From positions 3,534,001 to 3,598,000 of the forward strand of contig NZ_CP022464.2 in assembly GCF_002234575.2 (NCBI RefSeq): 64,000 nt of DNA. The letters are read 5' to 3'. Positions 1 to 7,922 of this stretch are shown here, piece after piece (position 1 is the stretch's first letter; every line of letters starts with the position of its first letter). Under the pieces are notes generated by a model, which made no database searches, was not told the DNA's origin, and saw only the letters and a list, made by a program, of their open reading frames with translations. The stretch comes from Enterocloster bolteae. GTDB taxonomy: Bacteria > Bacillota > Clostridia > Lachnospirales > Lachnospiraceae. Both the position numbers and the translations under genes were made by a program.

Positions 1-1021
1 CTGCTTCTTCCGGATTTTTGCTATTACTGGATACGGAAAAGAACTGGCTTGGTTTTGTATAATCTGCCTGTTTTATATTGTTGGCTGGCCAAGTACACAC
101 TGCATACTCATATTCTTCCGGTTTGGAATTCATAGCTGCGGCATACTGGTTTGACCATACGATAGTAGACCATGACTTACCGCTGTGAATCGCATCCTCT
201 TCAATGGAAGTTGTTGATATTTCCACAAATGCCGCCGGGTCCGTGTGCCATCCCTCTTTGATTGCATTTTCATAAAGTCGGAAGAAGTCAGCGAAGGTGC
301 TTTCCTGTCCCCCCAATCCTCCTTGGTTATTGTAGAGTTTTTCGCCCCTGTCTCTCATATAATACTGTAAATATTTTGTACCTGCACCATATGCAATATT
401 AGTAGGGGTACCCGTTTTTTCATATATCAGTTTTGAATACTCAATATAATGATCCAGCGTGATTTCATCGCCAATCTCAATCCCGGCATTGTCTGTTATA
501 GTTTTATTGTAAATCATCATTGGAGCATTCAATCCATTACAAATTCCATACAGCTTTCCACCAATTTTTCCTGAATCCACCGTTGAATCTGCTAAGTTTG
601 ACAGGTCCAGCAAACCATTCTCCACATAGGGAGTTAAGTCCAAAAGCAGGCCGTTAGATACATATTGGTCAATGTAACGATAGTCCATCTGTATGATATC
701 AGGCAAATCGTTACCTGCTGACTGAGCTGCCAATCGATCCCAGTAAGAACTGAATTCATTAATTTCCTCCTGAAAGCTTATTCCTGGGTTATCTTCTGAA
801 TACATTTTAAGAACCTTATCCGTCTTTTCATTCCTTACCTGGTTTCCCCACCAGGAAAACCGTAATACCATGTCTCCTGAGGCATCAGCTGCATTCTCTG
901 TAACCGCCGGTGTATCCGCTGCAGAAGTGTTTCCCCCATTGCTTTCTGAACTGCCGCATCCAAATAAACTTCCTGCACTTAACACGATAGCCATTCCAAT
1001 TGCAAGATTTCTCTTTAACAT
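1..1021 (-). CDS. ABC transporter sugar-binding lipoprotein (3' end outside window)
   Basis: Extracellular solute-binding protein of the family 1 (carbohydrate) type, which delivers a sugar to a membrane ABC permease. Reading starts at an ATG at 1021 behind a strong AAGGAGGG site and runs off the left edge, so about 340 residues are visible. The N-terminus is a lipoprotein signal (MLKRNLAIGMAIVLSAG then a lipobox ending LFGC), followed by a Ser/Asn/Ala-rich linker and a mature domain with the family pattern LRFSWWGNQVRNEKT and DLPDIIQMDYRYIDQYV. It is divergent from the YesM/YesN-type two-component pair at 1206-4714, which probably controls it. The sugar cannot be named from sequence. Base composition is AT-rich compared with genes right of 4.9 kb. 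Confidence 0.9.
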   Translation of the reverse strand, partial: MLKRNLAIGMAIVLSAGSLFGCGSSESNGGNTSAADTPAVTENAADASGDMVLRFSWWGNQVRNEKTDKVLKMYSEDNPGISFQEEINEFSSYWDRLAAQSAGNDLPDIIQMDYRYIDQYVSNGLLLDLTPYVENGLLDLSNLADSTVDSGKIGGKLYGICNGLNAPMMIYNKTITDNAGIEIGDEITLDHYIEYSKLIYEKTGTPTNIAYGAGTKYLQYYMRDRGEKLYNNQGGLGGQESTFADFFRLYENAIKEGWHTDPAAFVEISTTSIEEDAIHSGKSWSTIVWSNQYAAAMNSKPEEYEYAVCTWPANNIKQADYTKPSQFFSVSSNSKNPEEA

Positions 1022-1064
1022 AATAACCCTCCTTAAATAGTCGCGTGCTTTATTTCGTAGGTTT

Positions 1065-1070
1065 ATTATA
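1065..1070 (-). promoter_or_regulatory. Probable -10 box for the solute-binding protein gene
   Basis: The minus strand reads TATAAT at 1070-1065, about 45 bases before the start codon at 1021. No good -35 hexamer lies 16-18 bases upstream (only A/T-rich sequence near 1088-1094). A strong -10 with a poor -35 fits a promoter that needs an activator, such as the AraC-type regulator encoded next door. This dependence is inference. Confidence 0.45.
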
Positions 1071-1098
1071 GCAAGATTTATATTTAGATAAAATACAA

Positions 1099-1131
1099 AA
1101 AAACGGTTTAAATGTTCACAAAACCGTTTTT
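1099..1131. promoter_or_regulatory. Inverted repeat between divergent promoters, possible operator
   Basis: Two perfect 11-base arms (AAAAACGGTTT at 1099-1109 and its complement at 1121-1131) flank an 11-base spacer. The repeat sits upstream of the minus-strand -10 at 1065-1070 and upstream of the plus-strand promoter at 1147-1174. It is either a binding site for the YesN-type regulator or a short hairpin; it lies upstream of both genes, so a terminator role is less likely. Confidence 0.4.
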
Positions 1132-1146
1132 ATATGCGATAGCTTA

Positions 1147-1174
1147 TTGAATTATCACCAAATATTGTTATAAT
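1147..1174 (+). promoter_or_regulatory. Sigma-A promoter of the two-component operon
   Basis: TTGAAT (1147-1152), a 16-base spacer and TATAAT (1169-1174) preceded by TG at 1166-1167 (an extended -10). The start codon at 1206 follows an AAGGGAGG ribosome site. The position fits constitutive transcription of the sensor kinase gene. Confidence 0.75.
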
Positions 1175-1205
1175 TTAAGTACGATTTCAAGGGAGGTTTC
1201 TTTAT

Positions 1206-2948
1206 ATGTATAAAAAGCTGCACAACTGGTTGATAGACACATCATTAAAAACAAAACTGCTCCTTTTTAATTGTCTCATTACCCTTTTTATCGGCATTTC
1301 GTCGTTTCTTGCGGTAAATATTTTTATGAAATATAACGAAGAACTGCTATACAATACTACCGCCAGCGTACTGACATTTTTCTCCAGTGAAATAGGTAAT
1401 TCCTTTGATTCCATGACAACATCTTCTTCCGTACTGATTGCCGACAATACAATTCAGGGTAGCCTATATGACCTCAAATACTCCCCCTCCTCGCTCAAAA
1501 CAGCGGTATCTTACCGTTCTTTATACAATTCCATACTGAGTTATTCATATACAATTCCCCATGTTGAAAGCATCTGCCTGTATACCCCCACATCAACTAT
1601 ATGGAGCAATAACCATCAGTCCTCCCTTTCTGTTTCTCAGCTGGAATACATAAAGGAATATACGGATGAACAAAAAGGCAGTCCTTGCTTTCTGGTTTTA
1701 GATAAGTACAATAATCAACTGGTTCTAGCCCGCCAAATTCGGCGTATAGCTGGTACCAATTTAGAGCCTTTGGGAACGCTGGTTATATTTATTAATACAG
1801 AGTCGCTCATCAAAGCCTCAACTACCCATAATACCTTTGATGACTGCTCCTACATACTAAGTGCAGACGCAAAGACTGTGTACCGTTCAGATGCACCTAC
1901 TCCAGAAAACACATTTGATATTCTGAATGATAGTTATAAAGTCATTCCATTCAAAGGACATTTCTATTTTGTTTTAAAAAGCATGATTCCGGGATATGGA
2001 TGGGAATTTGAATGTTGGATGAATTATGATAAAACTCATGGTTCTATTTTAATGGGACATATGCTTTTTCTTCTTGCTCTGGCCTGCTGTATCATCCTCA
2101 GTCTGCTTGCATCCGGAGTCTTATCGCAGAATATATCAAAACATATTTTCGCATTAGTGAAAAAAATGAAGACTTTTGACAGTGAATCCGATGTTATTCC
2201 TCAGACAAATTATGACTATTCGACGCGAAAGGATGAAATTGGGATTGTACACAGAAATTTTGATGCCATGGCCAGAGAACAGCAACGCCTTATTCGAGAT
2301 AACTATCAGGCTGAAATGTTAATGAAAAATGCCCAATTAAAAGCTCTGGAACAACAAATCAACCCCCACTTTCTCTATAATACATTGGAATCCATCAACT
2401 GGCTGGCTAAATCCAAGCATGAAACCGAAATATCAAAGATTGTGGAGTCACTGGGCAACCTGCTTCATGCTACGCTGGACAGCCGTTCCCGTATGATTCC
2501 CCTTGAGCATGAGTTGGAACTTATACATAATTACATAACAATCCAGGAGTTCCGTTTCGGAGATCGGCTTAAGTTCCACTTGTCCATTGAGCAGGAGCTC
2601 TCCCATATTCCTATTCCCAAACTAAGCATTCAGCCTCTTGTAGAAAATGCCATTAAATACGCGTTGGAGGAGATTGCCGACGAGTGTAATATTTATATTA
2701 CAATACTGCATACCGAACAATTAATCTATATATATGTGAAAAACGATGGTTCCCAGTTCGAGCTGGGACTTTTAGAAAAATTAAGAGCAAATCCAAAAAA
2801 CTCCCGCGGATTCGGCATTGGATTAATTAATATCGATACTAGAATCAAATTGACATACGGAGAAAACTATGGACTGGATGTATATAACGAAAACAACAAG
2901 GCAGTGGCTCGGATTTCTATTCCTTTTATTCAGGATGAAATGAATTAA
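1206..2948 (+). CDS. YesM-type sensor histidine kinase
   Basis: Membrane sensor kinase of the LytS/YesM class (His_kinase PF06580 plus HATPase_c), 580 residues, the usual family length. A first membrane helix lies at about 18-40, an extracellular sensing region at 41-280, a second helix at about 281-302, then a HAMP linker. The phosphoacceptor motif NPHFLYNTLESINWLAK is at about 385-401, the N box (PLVENAIKYAL) near 478, and the G box (GFGIGLINI) near 535. It should phosphorylate the AraC-type response regulator at 3194. In Firmicutes such pairs typically sit beside and control carbohydrate ABC transporters, matching the divergent lipoprotein gene. The 245 bases to the next gene contain no other feature I can support. 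Confidence 0.93.
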   Translation: MYKKLHNWLIDTSLKTKLLLFNCLITLFIGISSFLAVNIFMKYNEELLYNTTASVLTFFSSEIGNSFDSMTTSSSVLIADNTIQGSLYDLKYSPSSLKTAVSYRSLYNSILSYSYTIPHVESICLYTPTSTIWSNNHQSSLSVSQLEYIKEYTDEQKGSPCFLVLDKYNNQLVLARQIRRIAGTNLEPLGTLVIFINTESLIKASTTHNTFDDCSYILSADAKTVYRSDAPTPENTFDILNDSYKVIPFKGHFYFVLKSMIPGYGWEFECWMNYDKTHGSILMGHMLFLLALACCIILSLLASGVLSQNISKHIFALVKKMKTFDSESDVIPQTNYDYSTRKDEIGIVHRNFDAMAREQQRLIRDNYQAEMLMKNAQLKALEQQINPHFLYNTLESINWLAKSKHETEISKIVESLGNLLHATLDSRSRMIPLEHELELIHNYITIQEFRFGDRLKFHLSIEQELSHIPIPKLSIQPLVENAIKYALEEIADECNIYITILHTEQLIYIYVKNDGSQFELGLLEKLRANPKNSRGFGIGLINIDTRIKLTYGENYGLDVYNENNKAVARISIPFIQDEMN

Positions 2949-3193
2949 TATGAATGAAGTTTCATAGCCTTGAGCCTCTAGGCAGCCAAGTTTCATCATA
3001 AAAGCCAGCGTTCTTATAAAGGATAACAGCACATATAAATATGCGGGAGCAAAATAAGTTCGCCACTCCTCCTCCCGTGCTCTACAGTGTATTGTTATCC
3101 AAAAAATATTATAAGTCAAGTAGAGGAGACACACAACAAGCTTTTTCGTCCCTTGTTTGTGCCTTGAGCGAAACGGAAGGAATAGGTTAAAAT

Positions 3194-4714
3194 ATGTTAA
3201 AATTAGTAATTGCAGATGATGAAAAAATCATTCGGGAAACCATACGTAATTTTATTGACTGGCAAAGTATCGGAATTGAGGTTGTAGGTGTATGCTCTAA
3301 TGGTGTGGAAGCCTACGAAACCATTCTTGACTATTACCCTGATATTGTCCTGACTGATATAAAGATGCCAGGATTCTCAGGTCTTGAATTGGTAAAAAAG
3401 ATTAAAGAAATTGACAATAATATACAATTTATTATTCTATCAGGCTACGATAGTTTTGAATATGCTAAAGAAGCTATGCAGTTTGGCATACATCATTATC
3501 TTCTTAAGCCCTGCAACGAACACCAAATTATTGATGCCATCAATGCAGTCAAAGAAGATTGCTACAAGCAGCGTTCTTTTCTAGCTATGCAAAAACAACA
3601 AAAAGACAATGAGAAAAATCTGGCCCAAAATGTTATGAAAAATCTGATTTTCGAGTGCATTTCATCTGAAAGCAGTATGCTTTCTCTAACAAAAAACTAT
3701 GAGCAGCTACTTGATTTCAGTTATACAGAGTATAAACTCTATTATATTTTTTATCTGGAAAAAAAACATCTTGGAGACTGTCTGGAACAGCTTTCAGCCT
3801 ATTTTAAAAGCAACTTTCCCAGCCTTCCTGTCCACATGATATATGTTAAAAACACTTTAATTTTTTTCTTTGAGGACTGTGCACCGACCTATACTGATCT
3901 GAATGAATATATACATGGCTTCAGTTTTAAGGAGCAATCAGTTTCGATTGAATTCAAATCCTATTCTTTTCTGAATCTGGGTGCGCTTTTGAATTCGCTC
4001 ATGCCTAAATTGAAACGATACGAACAAATCAGCCTTATTGAACATTTCCATTCCATTCAGTTTGTAAACCATACTGCTTTATTTGAGAAAACTGAGTACT
4101 TCATATCCCGCATATTTCAGGATAATCCCGATGAAACCGCTGCGCAGGATTTATATGATCTCTTTTCCTCAATACAGGATATTGCATTTTTAAAAGCATT
4201 AATAACAGATATATTCTTTCGCCTGCTGACCACATCACACCAGACTTTTGTCAGCAGTGAACAGATAAATTCCTATATAGAGAACGTGAATCATTATAAA
4301 AACCCTCAGGAACTAATACACTACTTTTCTGGGCAGTTAGATGGAATCATGCAGTCAGGGAAAAAAGGTGCTTCCTCCTCTCGTGATTTTATCTTTAAGG
4401 TGATTTCTTTAGTGGATGAATATCTCTCCAATCCTAACCTTTCATTAAAATGGATTGCCGAAAACCACCTTTATATGAATGTGGATTACCTAAGCAAACA
4501 ATTTGTAAAGCAGACAGGTGTGAAGTTCTCCTCCTACCTGGCTTCCAAACGCATGGAAAAAGCAAAAGAGCTGCTTTTAAACGGAAATAATGAAAAAATA
4601 AGTGAAATAGCAGAGCAAGTGGGATGCGGAGACAACCCACAATATTTCAGCCAATTATTTAAAAAATATGCAGGTATGACGCCCAGTGCATATTTGAAGC
4701 ATCATGCATTATAA
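3194..4714 (+). CDS. YesN-type response regulator with AraC DNA-binding domain
   Basis: Response regulator of 506 residues. The receiver domain covers about 1-118, with acidic pocket residues near D8-D9 and phosphoacceptor Asp55 in DIVLTDIKMPG. The middle region (about 130-390) has no recognisable motif and is typical of YesN proteins. Two AraC helix-turn-helix units occupy about 400-505, ending in the signature EIAEQVGCGDNPQYFSQLFK. It is the partner of the kinase at 1206 and presumably activates sugar-uptake genes, including the divergent binding protein. Codon use is AT-rich, like its partner and unlike pyrB downstream. A loose GAAACC/GGTTTC pair just after the stop is too weak to call a terminator. 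Confidence 0.93.
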   Translation: MLKLVIADDEKIIRETIRNFIDWQSIGIEVVGVCSNGVEAYETILDYYPDIVLTDIKMPGFSGLELVKKIKEIDNNIQFIILSGYDSFEYAKEAMQFGIHHYLLKPCNEHQIIDAINAVKEDCYKQRSFLAMQKQQKDNEKNLAQNVMKNLIFECISSESSMLSLTKNYEQLLDFSYTEYKLYYIFYLEKKHLGDCLEQLSAYFKSNFPSLPVHMIYVKNTLIFFFEDCAPTYTDLNEYIHGFSFKEQSVSIEFKSYSFLNLGALLNSLMPKLKRYEQISLIEHFHSIQFVNHTALFEKTEYFISRIFQDNPDETAAQDLYDLFSSIQDIAFLKALITDIFFRLLTTSHQTFVSSEQINSYIENVNHYKNPQELIHYFSGQLDGIMQSGKKGASSSRDFIFKVISLVDEYLSNPNLSLKWIAENHLYMNVDYLSKQFVKQTGVKFSSYLASKRMEKAKELLLNGNNEKISEIAEQVGCGDNPQYFSQLFKKYAGMTPSAYLKHHAL

Positions 4715-4772
4715 GAAACCTAAATTAGTGACTTAAAAACCTGGTTTCATTTGTATATATAAGTATTTTTAA

Positions 4773-4820
4773 AGCCTATAATTTCATCAGCCTGTAATTT
4801 TTTTTTAAAGCCCGTAATTT
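4773..4820 (+). repeat. Three direct repeats upstream of the pyrB promoter
   Basis: The 12-mer AGCC(T/C)(A/G)TAATTT occurs at 4773-4784, 4789-4800 and 4809-4820, ending four bases before the predicted -35 box of pyrB. The start-to-start spacings are 16 and 20 bases. The copies could be regulator half-sites or remnants of a local duplication; the sequence alone does not decide. Confidence 0.5.
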
Positions 4821-4824
4821 TTAC

Positions 4825-4853
4825 TTGACTTATAACGCATTCTATGTAAGAAT
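4825..4853 (+). promoter_or_regulatory. Probable promoter of pyrBI
   Basis: TTGACT at 4825-4830, then about 16-17 bases, then TAAGAAT at 4847-4853 preceded by TATG. This leaves a leader of roughly 105 bases before the ATG at 4967. The leader has one small hairpin (GGCAC/GTGCC, 4861-4876) but no clear terminator or PyrR-type anti-antiterminator. Confidence 0.55.
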
Positions 4854-4966
4854 ATGACGAGGCACAAATCAGTGCCATATCTGGCTGGTCCGGCTATCGC
4901 ACTGGTAGAGTGTGAACTATTTCCCAAATTCAATATTTTACAATATAATGCGCAAAGGAGACTCCC

Positions 4967-5890
4967 ATGAGACATTTATTGAATCCCTTAGACTTCTCTG
5001 TGGAAGAAATTGATGACCTTCTGGCCCTTGCAAGGGACATTGAACAGAATCTTCCAGGATACGCCCATGTATGTGACGGCAAGAAACTGGCCACCCTTTT
5101 CTATGAGCCAAGTACACGGACACGTTTAAGCTTTGAGGCTGCCATGCTGAACCTGGGCGGCAATGTATTAGGTTTTTCATCCGCCAATTCCAGTTCTGCC
5201 GCAAAAGGCGAAAGCGTGGCCGATACCATCCGCATGATTTCCTGTTATGCTGACATCTGCGCCATGAGGCATCCAAAGGAAGGCGCTGCATTTGTAGCTG
5301 CCCAGAAGGCCCAGATTCCAGTTATCAACGCAGGGGACGGAGGCCATCAGCATCCCACCCAGACCTTGACCGACCTTATGACCATCCGTTCCATGAAGGG
5401 ACGTCTGGACAACCTGACCGTGGGCTTCTGCGGAGACCTGAAATTCGGCCGTACCGTACATTCCTTAATCAATGCCATGGTCCGCTACCCCAATGTCAAA
5501 TTCATACTGATATCCCCGCCTGAGCTGCGCATCCCGGACAACATCCGCGACGACGTGCTCATTGCAAATAACGTTCCCTTTGAGGAGGTGGGCAACCTGG
5601 ACGACGCTCTGGGCCAGTTAGACATACTCTACATGACACGTGTGCAGAAGGAACGCTTCTTCAACGAGGAAGATTACATCCGTTTGAAAGACTGCTATAT
5701 TTTGGATAAAAAGAAAATGAAACTTGCCAAGGAAGACATGTATGTGCTCCATCCGCTTCCCAGGGTAAATGAAATCTCCGTGGAAGTGGATGACGACCCA
5801 AGGGCTGCCTACTTCAAGCAGGCACAGTACGGTGTATATGTGCGTATGGCATTGATCATGAGATTACTGGAGGTGCAGAAACCATGTTAA
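4967..5890 (+). CDS. pyrB: Aspartate carbamoyltransferase catalytic subunit
   Basis: Catalyses carbamoyl phosphate plus aspartate to N-carbamoylaspartate, the committed step of pyrimidine synthesis, in the cytoplasm. At 307 residues it matches the family length. The carbamoyl-phosphate motif FYEPSTRTRLSFE spans about 45-57 (STRTR 49-53), the GDGGHQHPTQTLTDL motif follows near 123-137, and the C-terminal HPLPRVNEIS motif is intact. The start lies behind CGCAAAGGAGACTCCC. The stop overlaps the start of pyrI by seven bases, so the two chains are translationally coupled and should form the class B (E. coli-like) holoenzyme. Confidence 0.97.
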   Translation: MRHLLNPLDFSVEEIDDLLALARDIEQNLPGYAHVCDGKKLATLFYEPSTRTRLSFEAAMLNLGGNVLGFSSANSSSAAKGESVADTIRMISCYADICAMRHPKEGAAFVAAQKAQIPVINAGDGGHQHPTQTLTDLMTIRSMKGRLDNLTVGFCGDLKFGRTVHSLINAMVRYPNVKFILISPPELRIPDNIRDDVLIANNVPFEEVGNLDDALGQLDILYMTRVQKERFFNEEDYIRLKDCYILDKKKMKLAKEDMYVLHPLPRVNEISVEVDDDPRAAYFKQAQYGVYVRMALIMRLLEVQKPC

Positions 5891-6315
5891 ATATCAGCGG
5901 ATTACAAGAAGGCATTGTCCTGGACCACATTGAGGCGGGAAAAAGCCTGGACATCTACTATCACCTGGGTCTGGACAAGCTGGAATGCCAGGTAGCCATC
6001 ATCAAAAACGCCCGCAGCAATAAGATGGGACGCAAGGACATCATTAAAATCGAAGGTGGCCTGGATACGGTTGACTTAAAGGTATTGGGCTACATTGACC
6101 ACAACATCACAGTGAACATTATCCGCGGCGACAGGATTGCTGAGAAGCGCGCCTTAAAGCTTCCCAAGAAAATCACCAATGTGATTCAGTGCAAGAACCC
6201 CCGCTGCATCACATCCATTGAGCAGGAGCTTCCTCATATCTTCTACCTGGCAGATGAAAAGGCAGAGGTTTACCGCTGCCAGTACTGCGAAGAGAAGTAC
6301 AGCGAATTTAAATAG
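5884..6315 (+). CDS. pyrI: Aspartate carbamoyltransferase regulatory subunit
   Basis: Regulatory chain of 143 residues that binds nucleotide effectors and holds the catalytic trimers together. The N-terminal allosteric domain (about 1-95) is followed by a zinc domain with the four expected cysteines: Cys103 and Cys108 in CKNPRC, Cys132 and Cys135 in CQYC. It overlaps pyrB by seven bases. Its own intrinsic terminator has been split by the insertion sequence that starts 58 bases downstream. Confidence 0.96.
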   Translation: MLNISGLQEGIVLDHIEAGKSLDIYYHLGLDKLECQVAIIKNARSNKMGRKDIIKIEGGLDTVDLKVLGYIDHNITVNIIRGDRIAEKRALKLPKKITNVIQCKNPRCITSIEQELPHIFYLADEKAEVYRCQYCEEKYSEFK

Positions 6316-6365
6316 GATGATTATGGGACGCTGCCCGTAAATACATGAAAAGGCAGCCCGGTATC

Positions 6366-6373
6366 AAAATCCC
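6366..6373 (+). repeat. Left 8-bp target site duplication of the insertion sequence
   Basis: AAAATCCC lies directly before the left terminal repeat, and an identical AAAATCCC lies directly after the right terminal repeat (7834-7841). Eight bases is the known duplication length of the ISL3 family. Confidence 0.9.
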
Positions 6374-6399
6374 GGTTCTATACTGAATGTTGGGGTGTG
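6374..6399 (+). repeat. Left terminal inverted repeat of the insertion sequence
   Basis: Starts GGTTCTATACTGAATG and continues TTGGGGTGTG. Ungapped alignment with the reverse complement of 7808-7833 gives 17 matches in 26, with an unbroken GTTGGGGTG block. The outer end abuts the 8-bp duplication. Confidence 0.88.
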
Positions 6400-6440
6400 C
6401 TGAAAAGCACACTTCCAACATTCTTTTCGTTGTAATAAAA

Positions 6441-6517
6441 TACATCTATAAGAAGCCTCCTAAACGCATTATCCCGACCAAAGTTTAATGTTACGGAGGT
6501 GACCCCTTATAGATGTA
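6441..6517 (+). promoter_or_regulatory. Inverted repeat covering the transposase start codon
   Basis: TACATCTATAAG (6441-6452) and its perfect complement CTTATAGATGTA (6506-6517) are separated by 53 bases. The right arm contains the ATG start (6513-6515), and the ribosome site GGAGGTGACC (6495-6504) sits just inside the loop. RNA that begins outside the element would include both arms and could hide the start codon. A transcript starting between the arms would not. Such protection from read-through is known in IS10 and IS50; here it is inference from the fold. Confidence 0.55.
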
Positions 6518-7694
6518 CCCTAATTATACCAAGGCTTTCCTTAACTTGGAAGGTGTTTTTATTAAAAAAGTGGTTCAGGCAGACTCTTTCATTAAAATTT
6601 TCATCCAGTCCCAACCGGTAGAACAGACTTGTCCCTGCTGTGGGGCTAAAACTAAACGGATTCATGATTACCGTTTACAAGAAGTCCAGGACATTCCCTT
6701 ACTGGGAAAACAAGTAATCCTGCTCCTTCGCAAACGCCGCTACCTCTGCCCATACTGCCGCAAACGGTTCACGGAACCCTATTCGTTCCTCCCCAGCTAC
6801 CACCGCAGGACCCGCAGACTGGCATTTTACATTGTCTCCCTGCTCCGGCAGACCTTTTCCTTAAAACAGATCGCAGAGCTTACCGGTGTTTCCGTCCAGA
6901 CGGTCTGCCGCCTTCTGGACACGATTTGCTATCCTCCGCCTGACCAGCTTCCACAAGCGCTTTCCATTGACGAATTCAAAGGCAATGCTTCTACCGGTAA
7001 ATATCAGTGCTTTCTGGTTGATCCGAAAAAGCGCCGGATCCTCGACATTCTCCCGGATCGGACACAGAGCCATCTGGCTGATTATTGGCGGAACATTCCC
7101 AGGAAAGAACGCCTGAAGGTAAAGTTCTTCGTCTGCGATATGTGGCGCCCCTACACCGAACTTGCACAGACCTTCTTTCCAAACGCTACAATCATCGTGG
7201 ATAAATATCATTTCATCCGGCAGGTGACATGGGCGATTGAAAATGTACGCAAACGGCTGCAGCGCTCCATGCCGGTTTCTCTGCGTAAGTATTATAAACG
7301 CAGCCGGAAACTCATTCTGACCCGCTATAAAAAGCTGAAGGATGAGAACAAACAGGCCTGTGATTTAATGCTTCACTATAGCGAGGATCTGCGTCTGGCA
7401 CACCGCATGAAAGAGTGGTTTTATGATATCTGCCAGATGGAAGCGTATCGTCAGCAGCAGAGGGAATTTGATGACTGGATTGCGAATGCACAGAGCTGTG
7501 GGATTAAGGAATTTGAGGCCTGTGCTAAGACCTACAGGGCCTGGCGAAAAGAAATCCTGAATGCCTTTAAATACGGATTGACAAATGGTCCCACAGAAGG
7601 ATTTAACAACAAGATAAAGGTGTTAAAACGGAGCAGCTACGGAATCCGGAATTTCAAACGGTTCCGAACCCGGATACTTCACTGTACATCATAG
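6513..7694 (+). CDS. ISL3-family transposase
   Basis: DDE transposase of 393 residues that moves the surrounding element. The N-terminal zinc-ribbon-like region (zf-ISL3) has CPCCGAKTKRIHDYR and a second pair in CPYCRKRF, then a helix-turn-helix region (QIAELTGVSVQTVCRLL). The DDE domain shows DEFKG (first Asp), VCDMWRPYTELAQ (second Asp), VDKYHFIRQ, and the Glu in NGPTEGFNNKIKVLKR. Both ends look complete, so the enzyme is probably functional. The start is behind GGAGGTGACC and may be masked in read-through RNA by the 6441-6517 inverted repeat. Confidence 0.95.
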   Translation: MYPNYTKAFLNLEGVFIKKVVQADSFIKIFIQSQPVEQTCPCCGAKTKRIHDYRLQEVQDIPLLGKQVILLLRKRRYLCPYCRKRFTEPYSFLPSYHRRTRRLAFYIVSLLRQTFSLKQIAELTGVSVQTVCRLLDTICYPPPDQLPQALSIDEFKGNASTGKYQCFLVDPKKRRILDILPDRTQSHLADYWRNIPRKERLKVKFFVCDMWRPYTELAQTFFPNATIIVDKYHFIRQVTWAIENVRKRLQRSMPVSLRKYYKRSRKLILTRYKKLKDENKQACDLMLHYSEDLRLAHRMKEWFYDICQMEAYRQQQREFDDWIANAQSCGIKEFEACAKTYRAWRKEILNAFKYGLTNGPTEGFNNKIKVLKRSSYGIRNFKRFRTRILHCTS

Positions 7695-7807
7695 GATAAA
7701 AAGGTCGGTAATGCGGAGGCTTATTTGGCATGCCCAAAATCAGTAAAACCTGGAACTAAACATAAAAAGGGCCCTTTTCATAGAATTGGGGCGGGATTTT
7801 AACAAAT

Positions 7808-7833
7808 CCCACCCCAACTATTGACAAAGAGCC
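7808..7833 (-). repeat. Right terminal inverted repeat of the insertion sequence
   Basis: On the minus strand it begins GGCTCTTTGTCAATAG, a typical ISL3-family end, then TTGGGGTGGG. It pairs with 6374-6399 and is bounded outside by the duplication at 7834-7841. Confidence 0.9.
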
Positions 7834-7841
7834 AAAATCCC
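7834..7841 (+). repeat. Right 8-bp target site duplication of the insertion sequence
   Basis: AAAATCCC, identical to 6366-6373 and directly outside the right terminal repeat. Confidence 0.9.
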
Positions 7842-7876
7842 AAAGGATTGATACCGGGCTGCTCTTATTTTATTAT
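7842..7876 (+). terminator. Right half of the pyrBI intrinsic terminator, split by the insertion sequence
   Basis: TGATACCGGGCTGC (7849-7862) is the perfect complement of GCAGCCCGGTATCA (6353-6366), and a T-rich run follows (TCTTATTTTATT). With the insertion sequence and one duplication copy removed, the halves form a 14-bp stem plus an upper ATCC/GGAT pairing and a short loop, followed by the T-tract. This is a standard intrinsic terminator for pyrBI. The halves are now about 1.48 kb apart. Confidence 0.85.
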
Positions 7877-7922
7877 CCATATCCAATCTGGACGCATATG
7901 CCGTATCCTTCCATACCGCGCC

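Larger units (their letters stand above)
6374..7833 (+). mobile_element. Complete ISL3-family insertion sequence (1460 bp)
   Basis: The element has one transposase gene, imperfect terminal inverted repeats (6374-6399 and 7808-7833, 17 of 26 positions identical, both reading GTTGGGGTG on the inner side) and exact 8-bp target duplications on both sides. Each end also folds: 6388-6422 forms a hairpin around GTGTGCT-GAAA-AGCACAC, and 7780-7820 a GGGGCGGGATTT-TAAC-AAATCCCACCCC hairpin. The element lies between the two halves of the pyrBI terminator. Removing it and one duplication copy restores a good hairpin, so the insertion is clean. The intact open reading frame suggests it may still be active. 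Confidence 0.93.

Noticed and set aside
4886..4945. tRNA-like stretch (GGCTATCGCACTGGTAGAG) before pyrB
   Set aside because: The D-arm resemblance is partial, the acceptor and T stems do not pair, and no CCA-proximal end is present.
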